The notes under the pieces are model-generated. The model had not been told where the DNA came from and ran no database searches. It worked only from the letters and a program-made list of their open reading frames with translations. From the NCBI GenBank assembly GCA_026545225.1, contig CM048846.1:51018270-51082269 (forward strand): a stretch of DNA of 64,000 nucleotides, read 5' to 3'. Below, piece by piece: positions 32,814 through 44,995 of this stretch (its first letter is position 1; each line of letters begins with the position of its first letter). The translations under genes were made by a program, and so were the position numbers. This DNA is from Cornus controversa (taxonomy: Eukaryota; Streptophyta; Magnoliopsida; Cornales; Cornaceae).

Positions 32814-33825
32814 AAATTGACTTACTGATAGGTTATATCTGGCCTTGTGTGTGATAGATAGATCAGTTTTTCCACCAACCTTTGATACACGCCTCGGTCA
32901 ACTACAACATCTTCCTTTGCTTCTCCTAACTTGTGATTCTGCTCAATAGGAGTATCAGCTGGCTTACATCCTAACATTCCAGTTTCATTGAGTAGATCAA
33001 GAATGTACTTTTGTTGTGAGACAAAGATTCCATTTTTGAGTGAGCCACTTCAATTCCTAGGAAGTACTTGAGTTTTCTAAGATCTTTTATTTCAAATTTT
33101 TTTGCAAGATGCCCTTTTAGTTGACTTATCTCTTCTAGGTCATTTTCGGTTACAATTATATCATCTACATAGACAATTAGCACTGTCACTTTCCCTGAAG
33201 TTGAGAACTTGATAAAAAGAGTGATCTCCTTGACTTTGCCGATATTTCATCTCCACCATAGCTTTTGTAAATCTTCCAAACTATGCTCCAGGAGACTGTT
33301 TTAAGGCCATATAGTGCTTTTCGGAGCTGTAATCACCCGCGGGGTGGATTGCCGAGGCATGTCAAGATTGCTCAATCCCACATCGCCTGGGTGTGGAGAA
33401 AGGTATGTGCTTATATGTAGTATGTTTTCTTCAAATGGTATGAGGCCTTTTGGGGTAAAACCTAAGAACAAAACTGTGCGGGCTTGGCCCAAAGCGGACA
33501 ATATCATACCATGTGTTGGAGCGGGGTATTACAGGAGCTTGCACACTTCACTGTTATCAGCATTCCCCTCCAGACCAGGTGGCATCTCCATGTATACCTC
33601 CTCCTCTTAGTCACCATGTAAGAAGGCATTCTTTACATCAAACTGCTGCAAAGGCCAATCAAGATTAGTAGCCAAAGATAGTAAAACACAGATAGTGTTC
33701 ATTTTTGTCACAGGAGCAAACATCTCCTGATAATCTATCCCATAAGTTTGAGTGTAGCCCTTTGCCACTAGTTTAGCTTTATATCTCTCCAAAGTATCGT
33801 CAGCATTATATTTTACTATAAACAC
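32814..33825 (-). pseudogene. Copia 2 reverse transcriptase region
   Basis: The minus strand gives RYKAKLVAKGYTQTYGIDYQ, FAPVTKMNTICVLLSLAT and QQFDVKNAFLHGD at the N-terminal side, then LIVYVDDIIVTENDLEEISQ and FEIKDLRKLKYFLGIEV. The solo TRIM LTR at 33328 lies between these two parts. Broken. Confidence 0.85.
33328..33533 (+). mobile_element. Solo TRIM LTR (diverged, 206 bp)
   Basis: From TGTAATCACCCGCGGGG to GGGGTATTACA, flanked by GGAGC on both sides (33323-33327 and 33534-33538). The 3' two thirds match the TRIM LTR. The first 60 bp differ, marking a distinct subfamily. It split the KALYGLKQSPGAW region of Copia 2. Confidence 0.9.
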
Positions 33826-34345
33826 CTATTTACACCCATGTTTCTTACCATTATGTAGTTCAACAATCTCCCAAGTTTTGTTCTTTTCAAGGGCTCTCAT
33901 TCCTCACTCATGGCTGCCCTCCAATGATTAGATCTCAGTACCTGTTGAACTATTTTGGGTATTTCAATGAAATTTAATTGAGTGACAAAGGCTTTATGTG
34001 CGGGTGATAGTATATCAAATGAGATAAAATTGGATATGAGATATTGGGTACACCTCTTGGTGCCTTTTCTAAGAGCTATTGGCATGTTTAGGTTAACAAA
34101 AAACAAGAATCCAGAGAAGGTGGAGTTTCATTACCTGCCATGGGTTCTGATTCTTGGACTAGCTCTAGGTTGTTTCCTCCTTGAATACACCTTAAGTGGC
34201 ATAGTTTGATCACCCCCCACCATCTCATGTTCGGTTCTAGGCAAGGCATCAATTCCAATAGAAAGAGGAGGTGATGGTTTGTTAAAATTGGTAGGTAAAT
34301 CAACATGTAAATTTGTGTTGGGTACGTCATAAAGGAAGGACCCAA
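33826..34345 (-). pseudogene. Copia 2 segment between integrase and RT
   Basis: Minus-strand sequence contains WRAAMSEE at the RT start. Upstream of it is the low-complexity linker with a VYSRRK-like stretch that typically joins Copia integrase and RT. It stops where the GC-richer insert starts. Broken. Confidence 0.6.
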
Positions 34346-34369
34346 ATATCGTTTGCTAACTAGTACTAA

Positions 34370-37300
34370 TAATAGATAGAAAGAGAAAGAACATCTGAAA
34401 AGATGTAATCTGATACTCTCTCGATGCTAGGGGAAAGAATGGTTGTTTTATAATCTAAGGTTCTGCGGGTGACCGAACCAAGCCTCTAAACGGAAGGGGG
34501 AGAGAAAGAAGGCTCTCGAATGAAGGCTGTCAATTCATAGGTCACTGCCATCGACGAATCTTACAGTGGCAAGTCGACCACCTCAAATGAAAGTGCTAGT
34601 TGATCGAGATCTGAAAATGGATGATAAAAAGGGAGCACTTTATGCCCCCTTTTCAGCAGGTTTTGAATTTTCATGGAAAAGAAGTATCGCATATCGCCAT
34701 GGAATAGATATTCCTTTGTTTCTTTTTCGAGTGAGCTTTTGCTTCTTCGCTTTCCTTTTTTTGGTCAATTGGCTATTCATCGGGTCGAGGGAACCCGCCC
34801 TTGCACGGTAGGGTTCTACTAAGTGAATTCTTTGGATAGGTAAATTAGCGCGATTGGATGCAGGAAGTGGGAAATGAATCGTTGAGGACCACTTTCATGC
34901 AGGTGTGCTAAATAGCAAGGCTTCTCAGAATAAAGCCACTCAGAGGATACAGGAGTCTTTTACAGAATAGGAAGGTGGCACAATGTGCAATTTCACCAGT
35001 AGTAGACCACCATCCGTAAATACATTCTTACAATGGATAAGGAACATCTTGTATGGGGAGAGCGTTAGAGGAAATAATCGAGCTAGCTCAGTTCAAAGTG
35101 AGAAAAATATTCAATTCAAAGAGTAGCCAAAGGAAGCACCCCAAAGCTAATCCAAATATTAGACACGGTCCTCGCCCAAGAAAGAAGAAAAGACCTCGTA
35201 AGCGTATAATAAAGAAAAAAATCAATCATAGTAGGAAGCACACGAAGCTTAGGAAGAAGTCTGATTCCCTATAATATATCTTCTTGAGATGAGATCGACT
35301 GCTTGTCTCATTACTTGCTTTTGGCAAAGGGACAACACGCTTAAGCAATTGGTTGGTTTCGGCCGAACAAGATTGATTGATTTCATATCTGGGCATCCAG
35401 CCAATGCATTCGTTTCTATTCCGCTGGTATGGTACACTTCACTCGAAAAAAATATCTATTCACAAAGCAAAGAGAGGGGACAGTTCAAGAGAGAGAATCG
35501 AATTGAGAGCTTAAAGTTTCAGTTGTAGCTGAATCTCTTATGAAGGCAGGGGCCGGTTCATCTCATGAGGTTTGAGAGAGCTCTGATCGATAAACTGGCA
35601 AGGCGGGCTAAGCAAGCCTTTCTGAAGTAGTCCGTTCGGCTTCTGTTTTATAGGTTTCGTGGAGTCAAGGTTCGAGCCCCGCTTGTTATACGATATATAT
35701 TTTGAGATATTGACTTGAACTTTCGAAATAATAACAGTTATAGTTAGAGGAAGCAAGTGGAGGCTAGTTTTAATCGGTCAGCAGAAAGGCTCGATTCGAT
35801 GCTTCTGTCTCGGACCACTTTGATTATTCCGTTCTGTCACCTCTGCCTGATGGTAGGAGGAGCTGCTATCGGCCTAGTTAGCTATGGCTAGGTCGCTCAT
35901 CGGTAGCTTAACTTCTTGAATTCTTGAGTGAGGGGCTAGCAGGGCTTAAACCACTAAAGTGAGTGCTCTTGGCCTTTTGCCCAAAGAAGGTTTCCCTCTT
36001 CACAGCAAGATAGGAGCAAGTAAAGCAGGAGGCCTTATTGGAGTATAGTTTCTTGTAGGACAGTTCCCACTCGCCAACTTTCTCAGTGTGCTTGAACTAA
36101 CTGGCTTATCAAGAAAGTCCCACTATATCTTATTCGTAGTACTTGATGTGGGCTGTTCCCACATTAGCTGTATCTGAAAGTCTCGATCTTTGACTTGCAA
36201 ACTGATTTTATCGAAGCTTGGTCAAATTGCTTTTCATATTCCATTTCACCTTAATGGACAGTGTCATCGGAATCCACTATTGGAGAAAACCTGGTTTGGT
36301 ACCAACCTGTTTTCCCCCTTGAGAGCTGCAGCTACGAGGCATCCAGCCAGTGGGCATGACTGATTCCCTGCCTCCTCCCTTCCCTCTATTCCCTTCATAT
36401 GGTCAGTCCTAGCTCCTTCTGGCCGGGGTTGATCTAATCTTAGGCAAGCAAATACTCAAACAGGCCCTTACCTTCTTATTTTCTTATCTTTTCAATGCCA
36501 AAATGTAGTCGACTTACTTTTGGGAAATGGACATCTACTCTCGGCTGACTATGCGAACAGTTGGTCTTGAAGAGCCTTATTCCTCCCCTTAAACCCCCCT
36601 CTCGCACAGAGAAAGAAAAAGAAGCAAAAGCTGAGTACTCTACAAACAACAAAAATACAGCTATGACTGAAAGCCTTTCGCTCGGGCCTCTTTCATAGAG
36701 TCCCTTTCGCTACACTTCCTAGAATAACAATCTTCAAAACATCCTCTGCTTCCTTAAGTGCCATGGATAACTGAAAGGGAAGGTTTTTTAACAACGGATT
36801 TTGCCAACAACAGAGTCCTCCTTCTTTGACAGCTCTTTCAACAGCTCGCACACAATGATATTGCGTATAGTGATCACAGAAAGTTTGCAGGCCGCTGAGG
36901 ATAAAGGTTGCTGTAGTAACCCTTGTGGACGGGTGTGAGTGGGCGGGTGCGAAGACAGACACTGGGCTTAGCTACCACACTGACAGGGTACAGGGTGCTC
37001 AATCCCACATCGCCTGGGTGTGGAAAAGGGGATGTGCTTATATGTAGTATGTTCTCTTCAAATGGTATGAGGCCTTTTGGGGTAAACCCAAGAGCAAAAC
37101 CGTGCGGGCTCAGGTCCAAAGCGGACAATATCATACCATGTGTTGGAGCGGGGTATTACAATTGGTATCAGAGCTTGAACCTAGCCGGAAGAAGTGTGCC
37201 GACGAGGACGTCGGGCCTCGTAGGGGGGTGGATTGTAGTAACCCTTGTGGACGGGTGTGAGTGGGCGGGTGCGAAGACAGACACTGGGCTTAGCTACCAC

Positions 37301-38600
37301 ACTGACAGGGTACAGGGTGCTCAATCCCACATCGCCTGGGTGTGGAAAAAGGGATGTGCTTATATGTAGTATGTTCTCTTCAAATGGTGTGAGGCCTTTT
37401 GGGGTAAACCCAAGAGCAAAACCGTGCGGGCTCAGGCCCAAAGCGGACAATATCATACCATGTGTTGGAGCGGGGTATTACAGTTGCATCGAGTCGAGGT
37501 CCAGGAAGTCTGTTTCGGTATCAATCCCTAAACAACTTGCCCATAAATGACTGTCCGTGCCTGGCGGGGGAGTCAAAAAGGTGATGCAATACTAGCCTCA
37601 GTTTCTTAGTTTCCAGCTTGCGGTCTGTCCATTCCGGTGGTTCAGGACTCAGGCTAGTTGGCCTCTTTTCGATAGTTAAAAGGCCTGTTCAATCTATCTG
37701 ATGTAGGAAGAGTTCATCTATTCGATTGATTCCCTTCCTTTAATTCAGTAGATCACTTCTTTCCTTTATAACTCTTTAACTTGACTTATGTGCTAGGCTA
37801 GGGACTCTCTTCAAGTAGATTTAATGACTGTCGGATAGGGGGCAGAGGTAAGCATTCCTGTCTTAAGCCAATCGGTCCTATTTTCTTCCTTTCGTTACAA
37901 TTGATTCAGCAGGATCTGCTTTAGGTATTTGAAATGGTGCTTTCTTTTGAGTTGAAGAGGAGTGGCTCTTTTACTTCTTTCCTTCTAGTTCAGGAAGCGA
38001 GAGTTGGGAAGTTTTCTCTTGTCTGATGAGTGACAAGTGCTATAAGGTCATTTTTGTTTAGTGACAAGCCCTGTGAAAGCAACCACTAATAGAGGGAGCA
38101 CTCATCTCTTCGATCTCTTTCTTTCCTTCCGGGGTGAAGGAGCTAGCTAAACCAATTCCAGAGTTCATTAGTGAATCTCAATCAAATCAATGGTTGTTGA
38201 TGGCCTGTTCAAGTATCATATAATTACATTACAATTTACGTGAAAAAGGGTGCAAGTACTACTTGTATTAGAATCTCCCCCCAGAAGAGCTTAGCTATTT
38301 TACTAACTTGTTCCATTAGCGTAGAGTTTAAAACATATAAAGTGTATCCCGAATAGAGTAGGAAATTCTTACCTCTATCATTGGCAACTTCTACTATAAA
38401 GGAATCGATTCCATTCCCTTCCTTTAAAGAGATAGATCCTCCTTTCCTAAGGACTCTTCTTAGGGAGTAGGACGTGTCTGCAAGCCTTGTCCTTTGAGCT
38501 CGGACTCCAACAAGAGTTCAACATTAGAAGAAGTGGTAGGACTAGTCTGGGTATTAATCCTTTCCTAGAGTGAGTTCTTTTGTAAGTAGAAGGCAGCCAT
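34370..38600. other. Probable mitochondrial DNA insert (NUMT)
   Basis: GC content jumps to about 43-45% against about 32% on both sides. The sequence has the flavour of plant mitochondrial spacer: evenly mixed CTTTC/GAAAG runs, AGGTTCGAGCCCCGC, TCCTTCCGGGGTGAAGGAGC, no retroelement motifs and no introns. Open frames include 34566-34811 (MASRPPQMKVLVDRDLKMDD, with a hydrophobic segment) and 35053-35274 (very Lys/Arg-rich); I recognise neither. A TRIM sits inside at 36912. The right edge near 38.6 kb is approximate. It could instead be chloroplast or bacterial, but no gene of either was seen. Confidence 0.55.
36912..37482 (+). mobile_element. Complete TRIM, 571 bp (copy 2)
   Basis: LTRs at 36912-37160 and 37234-37482, each 249 bp and differing at three sites. 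PBS ATTGGTATCAGAGC follows the first, and TAGGGGGGTGGAT precedes the second; the middle is 73 bp. GTTGC flanks both ends (36907-36911 and 37483-37487). It looks structurally whole and is about as young as copy 1. It inserted into the mitochondrial-like block. Confidence 0.95.
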
Positions 38601-39767
38601 CTAAGGGATTTAAATATGTTGAATATATTTATTGATAGAGATTAATAGGTTCTTATATTTCCATATTTTTATATGTTTGAGTGCACATACGTGTACTTGT
38701 CCTTTTTGGTTGCTTTTGGGTGGGTGGAGACTGATATAGGTAGTTAGGCCAACATTGGTAGAGGAATTTGTCTTTGTTTAGAAATTGTATTGTTGGAAAA
38801 TTTGAACTCAAAAAAATAAAAAATAAAAAGGTCTAATGGAATTAAATTATGCTCCTACATATTTGAGCCTGCCTTTATCAACATCACCATCACCATGAGC
38901 ACCTCCACCAATTTACTTGACTGATTTACTCATCCTAAGAGTGAATGCTCAAATTAGAGGGTTGTTTTATGGTTCTTAAATTCACTGTTTTTCCAACCAA
39001 TTCTGGCCATTCCAAATCATTTTTCATATGCCCCTAAATGTCATGAAGAACTTTGGAGAAACATTCCAAAAGTCCTATAAACAGTTTTGGAGGATGGTAT
39101 TGATTTTGTTGAATATTTTTGGAAGATGTAGTTTATAGATGTTTCCTGTTTGTTTTGGGATTCAAAATTTGAACTTTTGTATCTATCTCTACCTATTTAG
39201 AAAAATAAAAATAAAATAAAGAAAACCTATTCTGCTTTATTATTATTATTATTTTTATTAAATCATATAAGAATCAGAAGGCTTTTGCCAAGAATAGAAT
39301 AGTGTGAATTAGAAGCCCTATTATGCATTTTATGGCTGTTTAAACTTCAATACGTTGGGTTGTTCTCATATTCTGTGGTCCTAGCTACCCTGATAAAGTG
39401 ATGGAACTGTGTGTGTTTGAGTTAATTCTTGAAGCGCTTGATCTTATTTGCTTTTCTAATTTTGGTTTCAATGTTTTCTTTTTCTTTTTTGAACATGCAG
39501 TTTCTATTTTATTTCCTTTGATTAATCATACTATCCAAGTTTGTGTGCAAAATGCAATAGACACATGTACTTTTCATTCATGCTATCAATGAGGTGCTTT
39601 TTTTCCTTTTCATTTGAGTGACATGCTTATATTTTAATTTCCTGGTTTGAGACAAAATGCAATTCTTAGCTGAGGCAGTTCATTTCTTTCTTCCAATAAT
39701 TTATATGTGTTCCTTTAGTTGGTTTATTGATTTGCATTTAATTATGAAAATTTGGTTGTCCTCACAG
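38601..39767. other. AT-rich stretch, no gene seen
   Basis: Low-GC, intron-like sequence with T-rich runs and an ATT repeat near 39237. No exon recognised until 39768. Confidence 0.4.
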
Positions 39768-39926
39768 GTGGGTCTGACAAGCCCCAGTTGGATTGTGGTT
39801 AATGTTTGGCATCTCAATCTCTATAAAACATTCTACATCCCACATGGCGGAGGTGGTCCTGGCATGGGTCCTATTGGTGTGAAGAAGCACTTGGCAACAT
39901 TTCAACCATTGCAACTTGTGGTATAA
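39768..39926 (+). pseudogene. Glycine decarboxylase P-protein exon fragment
   Basis: After CTCACAG the sequence translates to [20 protein letters not shown] then [20 protein letters not shown] and [12 protein letters not shown]. It matches the plant P-protein region around the PLP-binding Lys (usual form [18 protein letters not shown]). The Lys is kept, while the His before it is Tyr. The mitochondrial P protein decarboxylates glycine in photorespiration. Only this one exon is present, several positions have decayed, and its neighbour is an exon from a different gene. Confidence 0.88.
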
Positions 39927-40018
39927 ATCCATTCACTGCCAATTGTTTCTGCATTGGCTAATGATTATGTTTATGTAGTTTTTAGATGTCTGATAAGGCT
40001 AATGATTTTTTTTTTCAG

Positions 40019-40108
40019 GTTGCTTTCAAGACTAAGGTCTTCCATCCAAACATCAATAGAAACGGAAGCATTAAAGAATAGTGGAGCCTGATTCTTACCA
40101 TCTCTAAG
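40019..40108 (+). pseudogene. Ubiquitin-conjugating enzyme (UBC8/10-like) exon fragment
   Basis: TTTTTCAG|GTTGCTTTC...ATCTCTAAG|GTTTGAG reads VAFKTKVFHPNINRNGSI, KE, stop, WSLILTISK. Plant UBC8-group enzymes have [20 protein letters not shown] here. The CLDIL part with the catalytic Cys is deleted and Gln is a TAG stop, so it is dead. Splice borders are kept. It lies 93 bp past the glycine decarboxylase exon. Confidence 0.88.
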
Positions 40109-40722
40109 GTTTGAGTTTTGCTCCCACCAATTTACTGACTATATCTGAAACATATTTTTGAGTTGTTCATCCCGGATGACAATTGGCATAATAATATTAC
40201 TAACATTTCCCTACAGCCAGTGAGCATGCTTAATCATTGATTACTAGCATAATAGTCTAATGTTTTTCACTCGTGATTTTGGATTTAAAATGTGGATATT
40301 GTTTAAATTCATTTTTGAGATACTTCGAGAGAAATTCATTAAATTTATTGTTTAAAAGAGGTTGTTGCGTGTTAGTCGAGCAAGATGACTGTTGTAGGTG
40401 AGAGGAGTAGCCAGGGCTGGGAAATCTTCTGCCATCTAAGACTGTTGGAAGAATACCCATCATAGTTGCACTCTTATCGCTTGGACTTGTCACTTCAGTA
40501 GTAGGTCAATGGAGAGTAACATGTTATAGCAAAGTATTTTGCTAGTTTTGCATTACCAATTGACATGAAGAATGGGATTTTTACCTCTCTTTTGTGACTT
40601 CCTGCACCATTGTTCTTGTTCATTTTATAACTTGATTTCGTGAGTGAAGATTAATTGCTGAAATAATTTTCTATTGGATCATTTCAATTTCACTTTGGTA
40701 ATATATTTTTGAATTTGTTTCT
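40109..40722. other. Spacer before the AP-2 pseudogene, no gene seen
   Basis: AT-rich, intron-like. No exon recognised. The upstream AP-2 alpha exons (N-terminal trunk) are not in the window. Confidence 0.4.
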
Positions 40723-40767
40723 ATGGAGTAGTTAAGTGCTTATCTCCTTGGGAAATATGTACAGCAC

Positions 40768-43498
40768 TGTCACACCCCCAAGTTGAGGTCGGGGTATATC
40801 AGACCCTCCACTCAACCTGTGGTTGACTTAATTCCACAATCATCACCATCGAATCCACATCTTAGCATAGAATTAATAATATCCACACAACCTGTTCTCA
40901 TAATATTCCCATGTAAAAGAGGTAATAAACAAAATATGTGTTCATGTCATATAACCAACTGATATCCAAAAAAATTAAATACAACAAAATCAAAGTTATT
41001 CGTTTATAACGATCCTTACTATATGAGTGGTCTCAATAACGGACATAAAAGAAAACCATAATAAGGATCCACTGGATCTATCCTCACGTGGAATCCTCCT
41101 CCAATACACTATAGATGTTGGTTTCACACACCTGAAATGTGGGGGAAAAATAAGGAGTGAGCTTAAAAGCCCAGTAAGTAATGTTCTAACTAACCAACAA
41201 TAACCACTATACTTCAGCAGCTAGTACAGTGAATTAATTAATATAAATAATCTTAGGGTGCATTAATTTACGAGAGAGAGTATTTTCTTTTATATCTTTA
41301 AGTACTTAACAATAACTAACAGGATATTCAGGTCCCTATCTCCTGTTACAACTCAAACTTTTTGAATCTACTGGTCAATACGGTGTGCACCCTAAAGATA
41401 TGTTCGTGATGTACTTGCACTGACAGATACCTTAACAAGTTTAACTCATGTCCTCATCGAACCCCACTTTCATTCCATCAATCTATGACAATAATCTTCA
41501 CAAGAGATCACTAGATACAATATATCCTGAAGTGTGGAGGAACAACAATACAACTCAAGTTCTATCAGTGAATTAACAAGTATGAACCATGTTCAGATCT
41601 TGAGACAAATGATGTGGAGGGACACACACTCCAAATTGGAGAAACATACACACCCCACACAACACGAATAGTATGGACGGACACACACTCCACATCGAAG
41701 GGACCCGCACTCCATCGTAATAATAAGGAATGTGGAGGGACACTCACTCTATGCCAGAGGGACCCCCAACTCCATAATGGAGGGACATATACACACTCCA
41801 TGAAAATATGAATCGTGTGGAGGGACACACTCTACGCCAGAGGGACCTGCGACTCCACACTGGAGGGACATATACATACTCTAGTAATCTCAACCATCAC
41901 CATTGGCCACACACGCGTACGCGCACACACCCACACACATCCCATGCATGCGTACTCTAGACATATTCTAAATTTAATTCTAATCTACAGGCCCAATCCA
42001 GTGAGAGTAGTGTACCTAAGAATGTGTCATCCTATCTATCTTAGTTATTGGTAAAATTTTAGAACCTGACTGTTCATGGATAATTCGCACTCTTGGTTTT
42101 CGTGCTTAAAAGCCTACTTTTTATATTAAATAAATAACTAATGTGACTAAATCTAGTCCAAACATATTTTGCCCTAAAAAGACTAATTTGATTTTTCAAA
42201 AAGATTTCAGCATTTATCGCTATTTTTAAAGAATTTTTCTTAATTTTCTACATTTTTAATTATTGTTATTCCGAGTGGCCCAAAACTGGGCCCAGAGGTT
42301 GGGCTCGGTGAGTGGGACCAGACCAACCCTTTTTCGGTCCCAGTCGGCCACCCATGCGCCGGCAGCGCGCATGCGATTTGCGCAACCCCTATTCATCATC
42401 TTCTACCTCCAATTCTCACGCGACAGAACTATTGTACACCATTCCACTCATTTTCTACACCAAACTACTCCTCTTCATCTAAGCTTTCAATTGGTACAAG
42501 AATGTCCTCCATCCATGGCCTGAATCAAGAATCCCCAATTTCAAGTTTCTAGGGTTCATATAACCCATCCATTCCAACTTCAGTCAACACCAAAATGCAT
42601 TATATTAGTTCATGAAATCACCTTCCAAAACACAAAACTACACTATATTTATCAATAAAAAAAAAATATCAGATCCCAAGTCTTATCTTCTACCTCAAAT
42701 TTCTTGTGCATTTGTTTATGTAACATATATATATTTATACATATAAATACAACTTTGAACAGAAGCTATATGGCTTAAGAATCTCAATGTTAACGACATA
42801 TTCTAACTCACCAAGCAACAATTAAATTATATTAAATTATGAACATGATTCATTCAAGTGATTTATAGTTCATATATGGGTCTATATCACCTATATATGT
42901 ATATATAAAAACCAAAGTATACCCATAGCCTTCCCCAATACAACACATTCATCCACCAAATCTAATAACCAAATAATTCCATTATCAACTGTTTCCAACC
43001 ACCAATACATCAATACTTATCAACCCACAGATTAGCATATATTGTTCTTTCTCATTGCAGCAACACCTCAAGCATAGATCCATACGAAATCATATTGCTA
43101 CACAGTTTAAGAAAAAAATAGTTGCATTTAATCATATATATTACTAAGCATACCAGACATTGTAGGGAAGAGAGAATAGAACTTACACAAACTTGAAGAT
43201 AATTCTCCTTAGGAATGGTGAGTCTTCTTCTCCAAGACTTCTCTCTCTCTACCTTCTTTATTTGGTTGTCACCCCCAAATAAACCCTAGTCACCAACACA
43301 TTCTATTTATCTCTAATATCCATTTACCCCTTGTTTGGTGACATACTTAGCATGTCCAAGGTCTCCCTTGTTCCATTGTAGAATAGTTACTATCCTTTTA
43401 GGTAGATACTACTTAAATCCCCCATACCATTTATGTTTTTACCATATTGCCCATGAAGAAAAATTTAAATTCCTTTATAAAAAATTTGGGTTGTTACA
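40768..43498 (-). mobile_element. 2.7-kb solo LTR inside the AP-2 alpha exon
   Basis: The plus strand runs TGTCACACCCCC to GGTTGTTACA; orientation is judged from the GGGCCCAGAGG block shared with the LTR at 25906. It splits the exon between VQ and HLLARR. Flanks are AGCAC on the left and (A)GCCAC on the right, a target duplication blurred by one base. There is no coding sequence inside. Confidence 0.8.
41600..41885 (-). repeat. Diverged tandem repeat in the solo LTR
   Basis: Repeats of TGGAGGGACACACACTCCA, CAGAGGGACCC(G)CACTCCA and TGGAGGGACATATACA type, with half-units of about 25-35 bp, several of which can fold on themselves (TGGAG...CTCCA). Confidence 0.75.
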
Positions 43499-44734
43499 GC
43501 CACCTTCTAGCTCGACGGCCTAGTTGTAGTTTGAAGGAAATTTTTAGCATCATATATGAGAAAGTTCCTACTGTTTCGTAAGGGCACTTAAATCTTTGTT
43601 GCTCTTAACCTCTCTTGTTAATATTTGCTGTCCATTTTAAGTATCCCAATGGGCAGACTTTATCTTCAGGACTTCAACAATTCTTATTCTTCTTTCAACA
43701 TATGCTAAGATTTTGATGCACTCAACCCCCAGACGCCGAACTACAAAATCAGATTTGGGCAATATTTAGCAAGTGCGAAAAACCTATACAAATTCCTAAT
43801 TTTGTTATTTTGGAGTTGTGGTTTTGCTTTATCACAAAATACCTTGAAATTTATTTATCAAACGTCCATCATTTCAGATATTGATGTTGAGATTCAGCAA
43901 CGAGCTGCTGAATATTTTGCACTGAGCAAGAAAGGTGCAACTTTAATGGATATATTGGCTAAAATGCCTAAGTTCCCTGAGCGCAAGGTATGTGCATGGG
44001 CTCTGCCATATCTCCCATATGCTGTCAGTTTAGTTCATCAATAAATTTGATTAAATGGGATTTCACAGTTTTCACAATATCTACCATTATCCCATATGTT
44101 GTCACTAACTGTAATATTTTCACAAAATTTAGTCCACATTGTTAAAAAAAGCTGAAGATACTAAAGCGGATACTGCGGAGCAAAGTGCTGTAAAGTTAAG
44201 GGCGCAGCAGCAAACTTCTAATGCTTTGGTAGTGACTGACTAATCCCCTCCTAATGGAACTCCACCCATGAACCAGCTTAGTCTGGTAAAGGTGCCTAGC
44301 ATGAGCAATAAGGTGAGATTTTCTGCTGGATGTTTCATGAACTACAGAGGTGACCTTTGAAGATTCATATAGTTTTTAGTTTCACTTAGATATTGATATG
44401 AGGTCGAGTGTCTGGACAGGATCATAACTCAGCAGACCAAGGGTTGACTCAGGAAAATGGGGCGTTGAGCTTAGTGGATCCTCATACTCCTGTCCCTCCA
44501 ACTGATATTCTTGGTGATCTTTTAGGTCCACTTGCTATTGAAGGCCCTCCTGGTGCTGCTGTTCAGTCTGAGCATAGTTTGGATTCTGGATTAGGTGTTT
44601 TAAATGCAGAAGAGACTAGCCATTGCACCTTTTGAAGAGCAAACGAATACTATCCAGGTACCGCTTTTGGATGCTTTAATATGCATAATATTTGTTTAGG
44701 ATAATCATTTATGTTTCTATGTTGTGTTGCAAAA

Positions 44735-44995
44735 AATTAACATAGAATAAGATCAAACACACAAGAAAAGACACACAGATTCCCAAAAATTGGACTACGT
44801 CCTTGGCGTTGTAGGGTTTTTACTATGATAAGAAAACGACATATAATTACAGAGAGTTCAGTTTGTATACATAGGCACCTCATAGGACTACATAACAAGT
44901 GTGAAAATACCAAGATACCCCCCAAAAATTCAGGCTCCACACTTTCCTTCATGTTGATCAGCAGTGAATGTTTTTTTTTTCTCAAAAATTAATCA
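44735..44995 (-). mobile_element. Probable Copia LTR remnant in an AP-2 intron
   Basis: The minus strand contains a TATA-like CTATGTATACAAAC, TACAACGCCAAGGACGTAGT and a TTTTTGGGAATCTGTGTGTC run, resembling the R/U5 part of short Copia LTRs. Termini and a target duplication are not clear. Confidence 0.45.

Larger units (their letters stand above)
31336..34345 (-). mobile_element. Ty1/Copia element 2, broken, with two TRIM insertions
   Basis: On the minus strand an LTR starts TGTTGAAGAATTTGGG at 32228, preceded by the purine tract AACTTGAGGGGGAG (32229-32243). RNase H and RT pieces extend to 34345, where the mitochondrial-like DNA begins. The left LTR edge is uncertain (near 31340). A complete TRIM sits in the LTR (31406-31977) and a solo TRIM LTR in the RT region (33328-33533). 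The 5' half of the element is not in the window. Broken. Confidence 0.8.

Noticed and set aside
35640-35700. tRNA gene in the mitochondrial-like block
   Set aside because: AGGTTCGAGCCCCGC looks like a T-arm, but I could not find matching acceptor and anticodon arms.
40763-43503. Clean 5-bp target duplication for the AP-2 solo LTR
   Set aside because: The flanks AGCAC and GCCAC agree only if a one-base change or insertion is allowed, so it is described as blurred.
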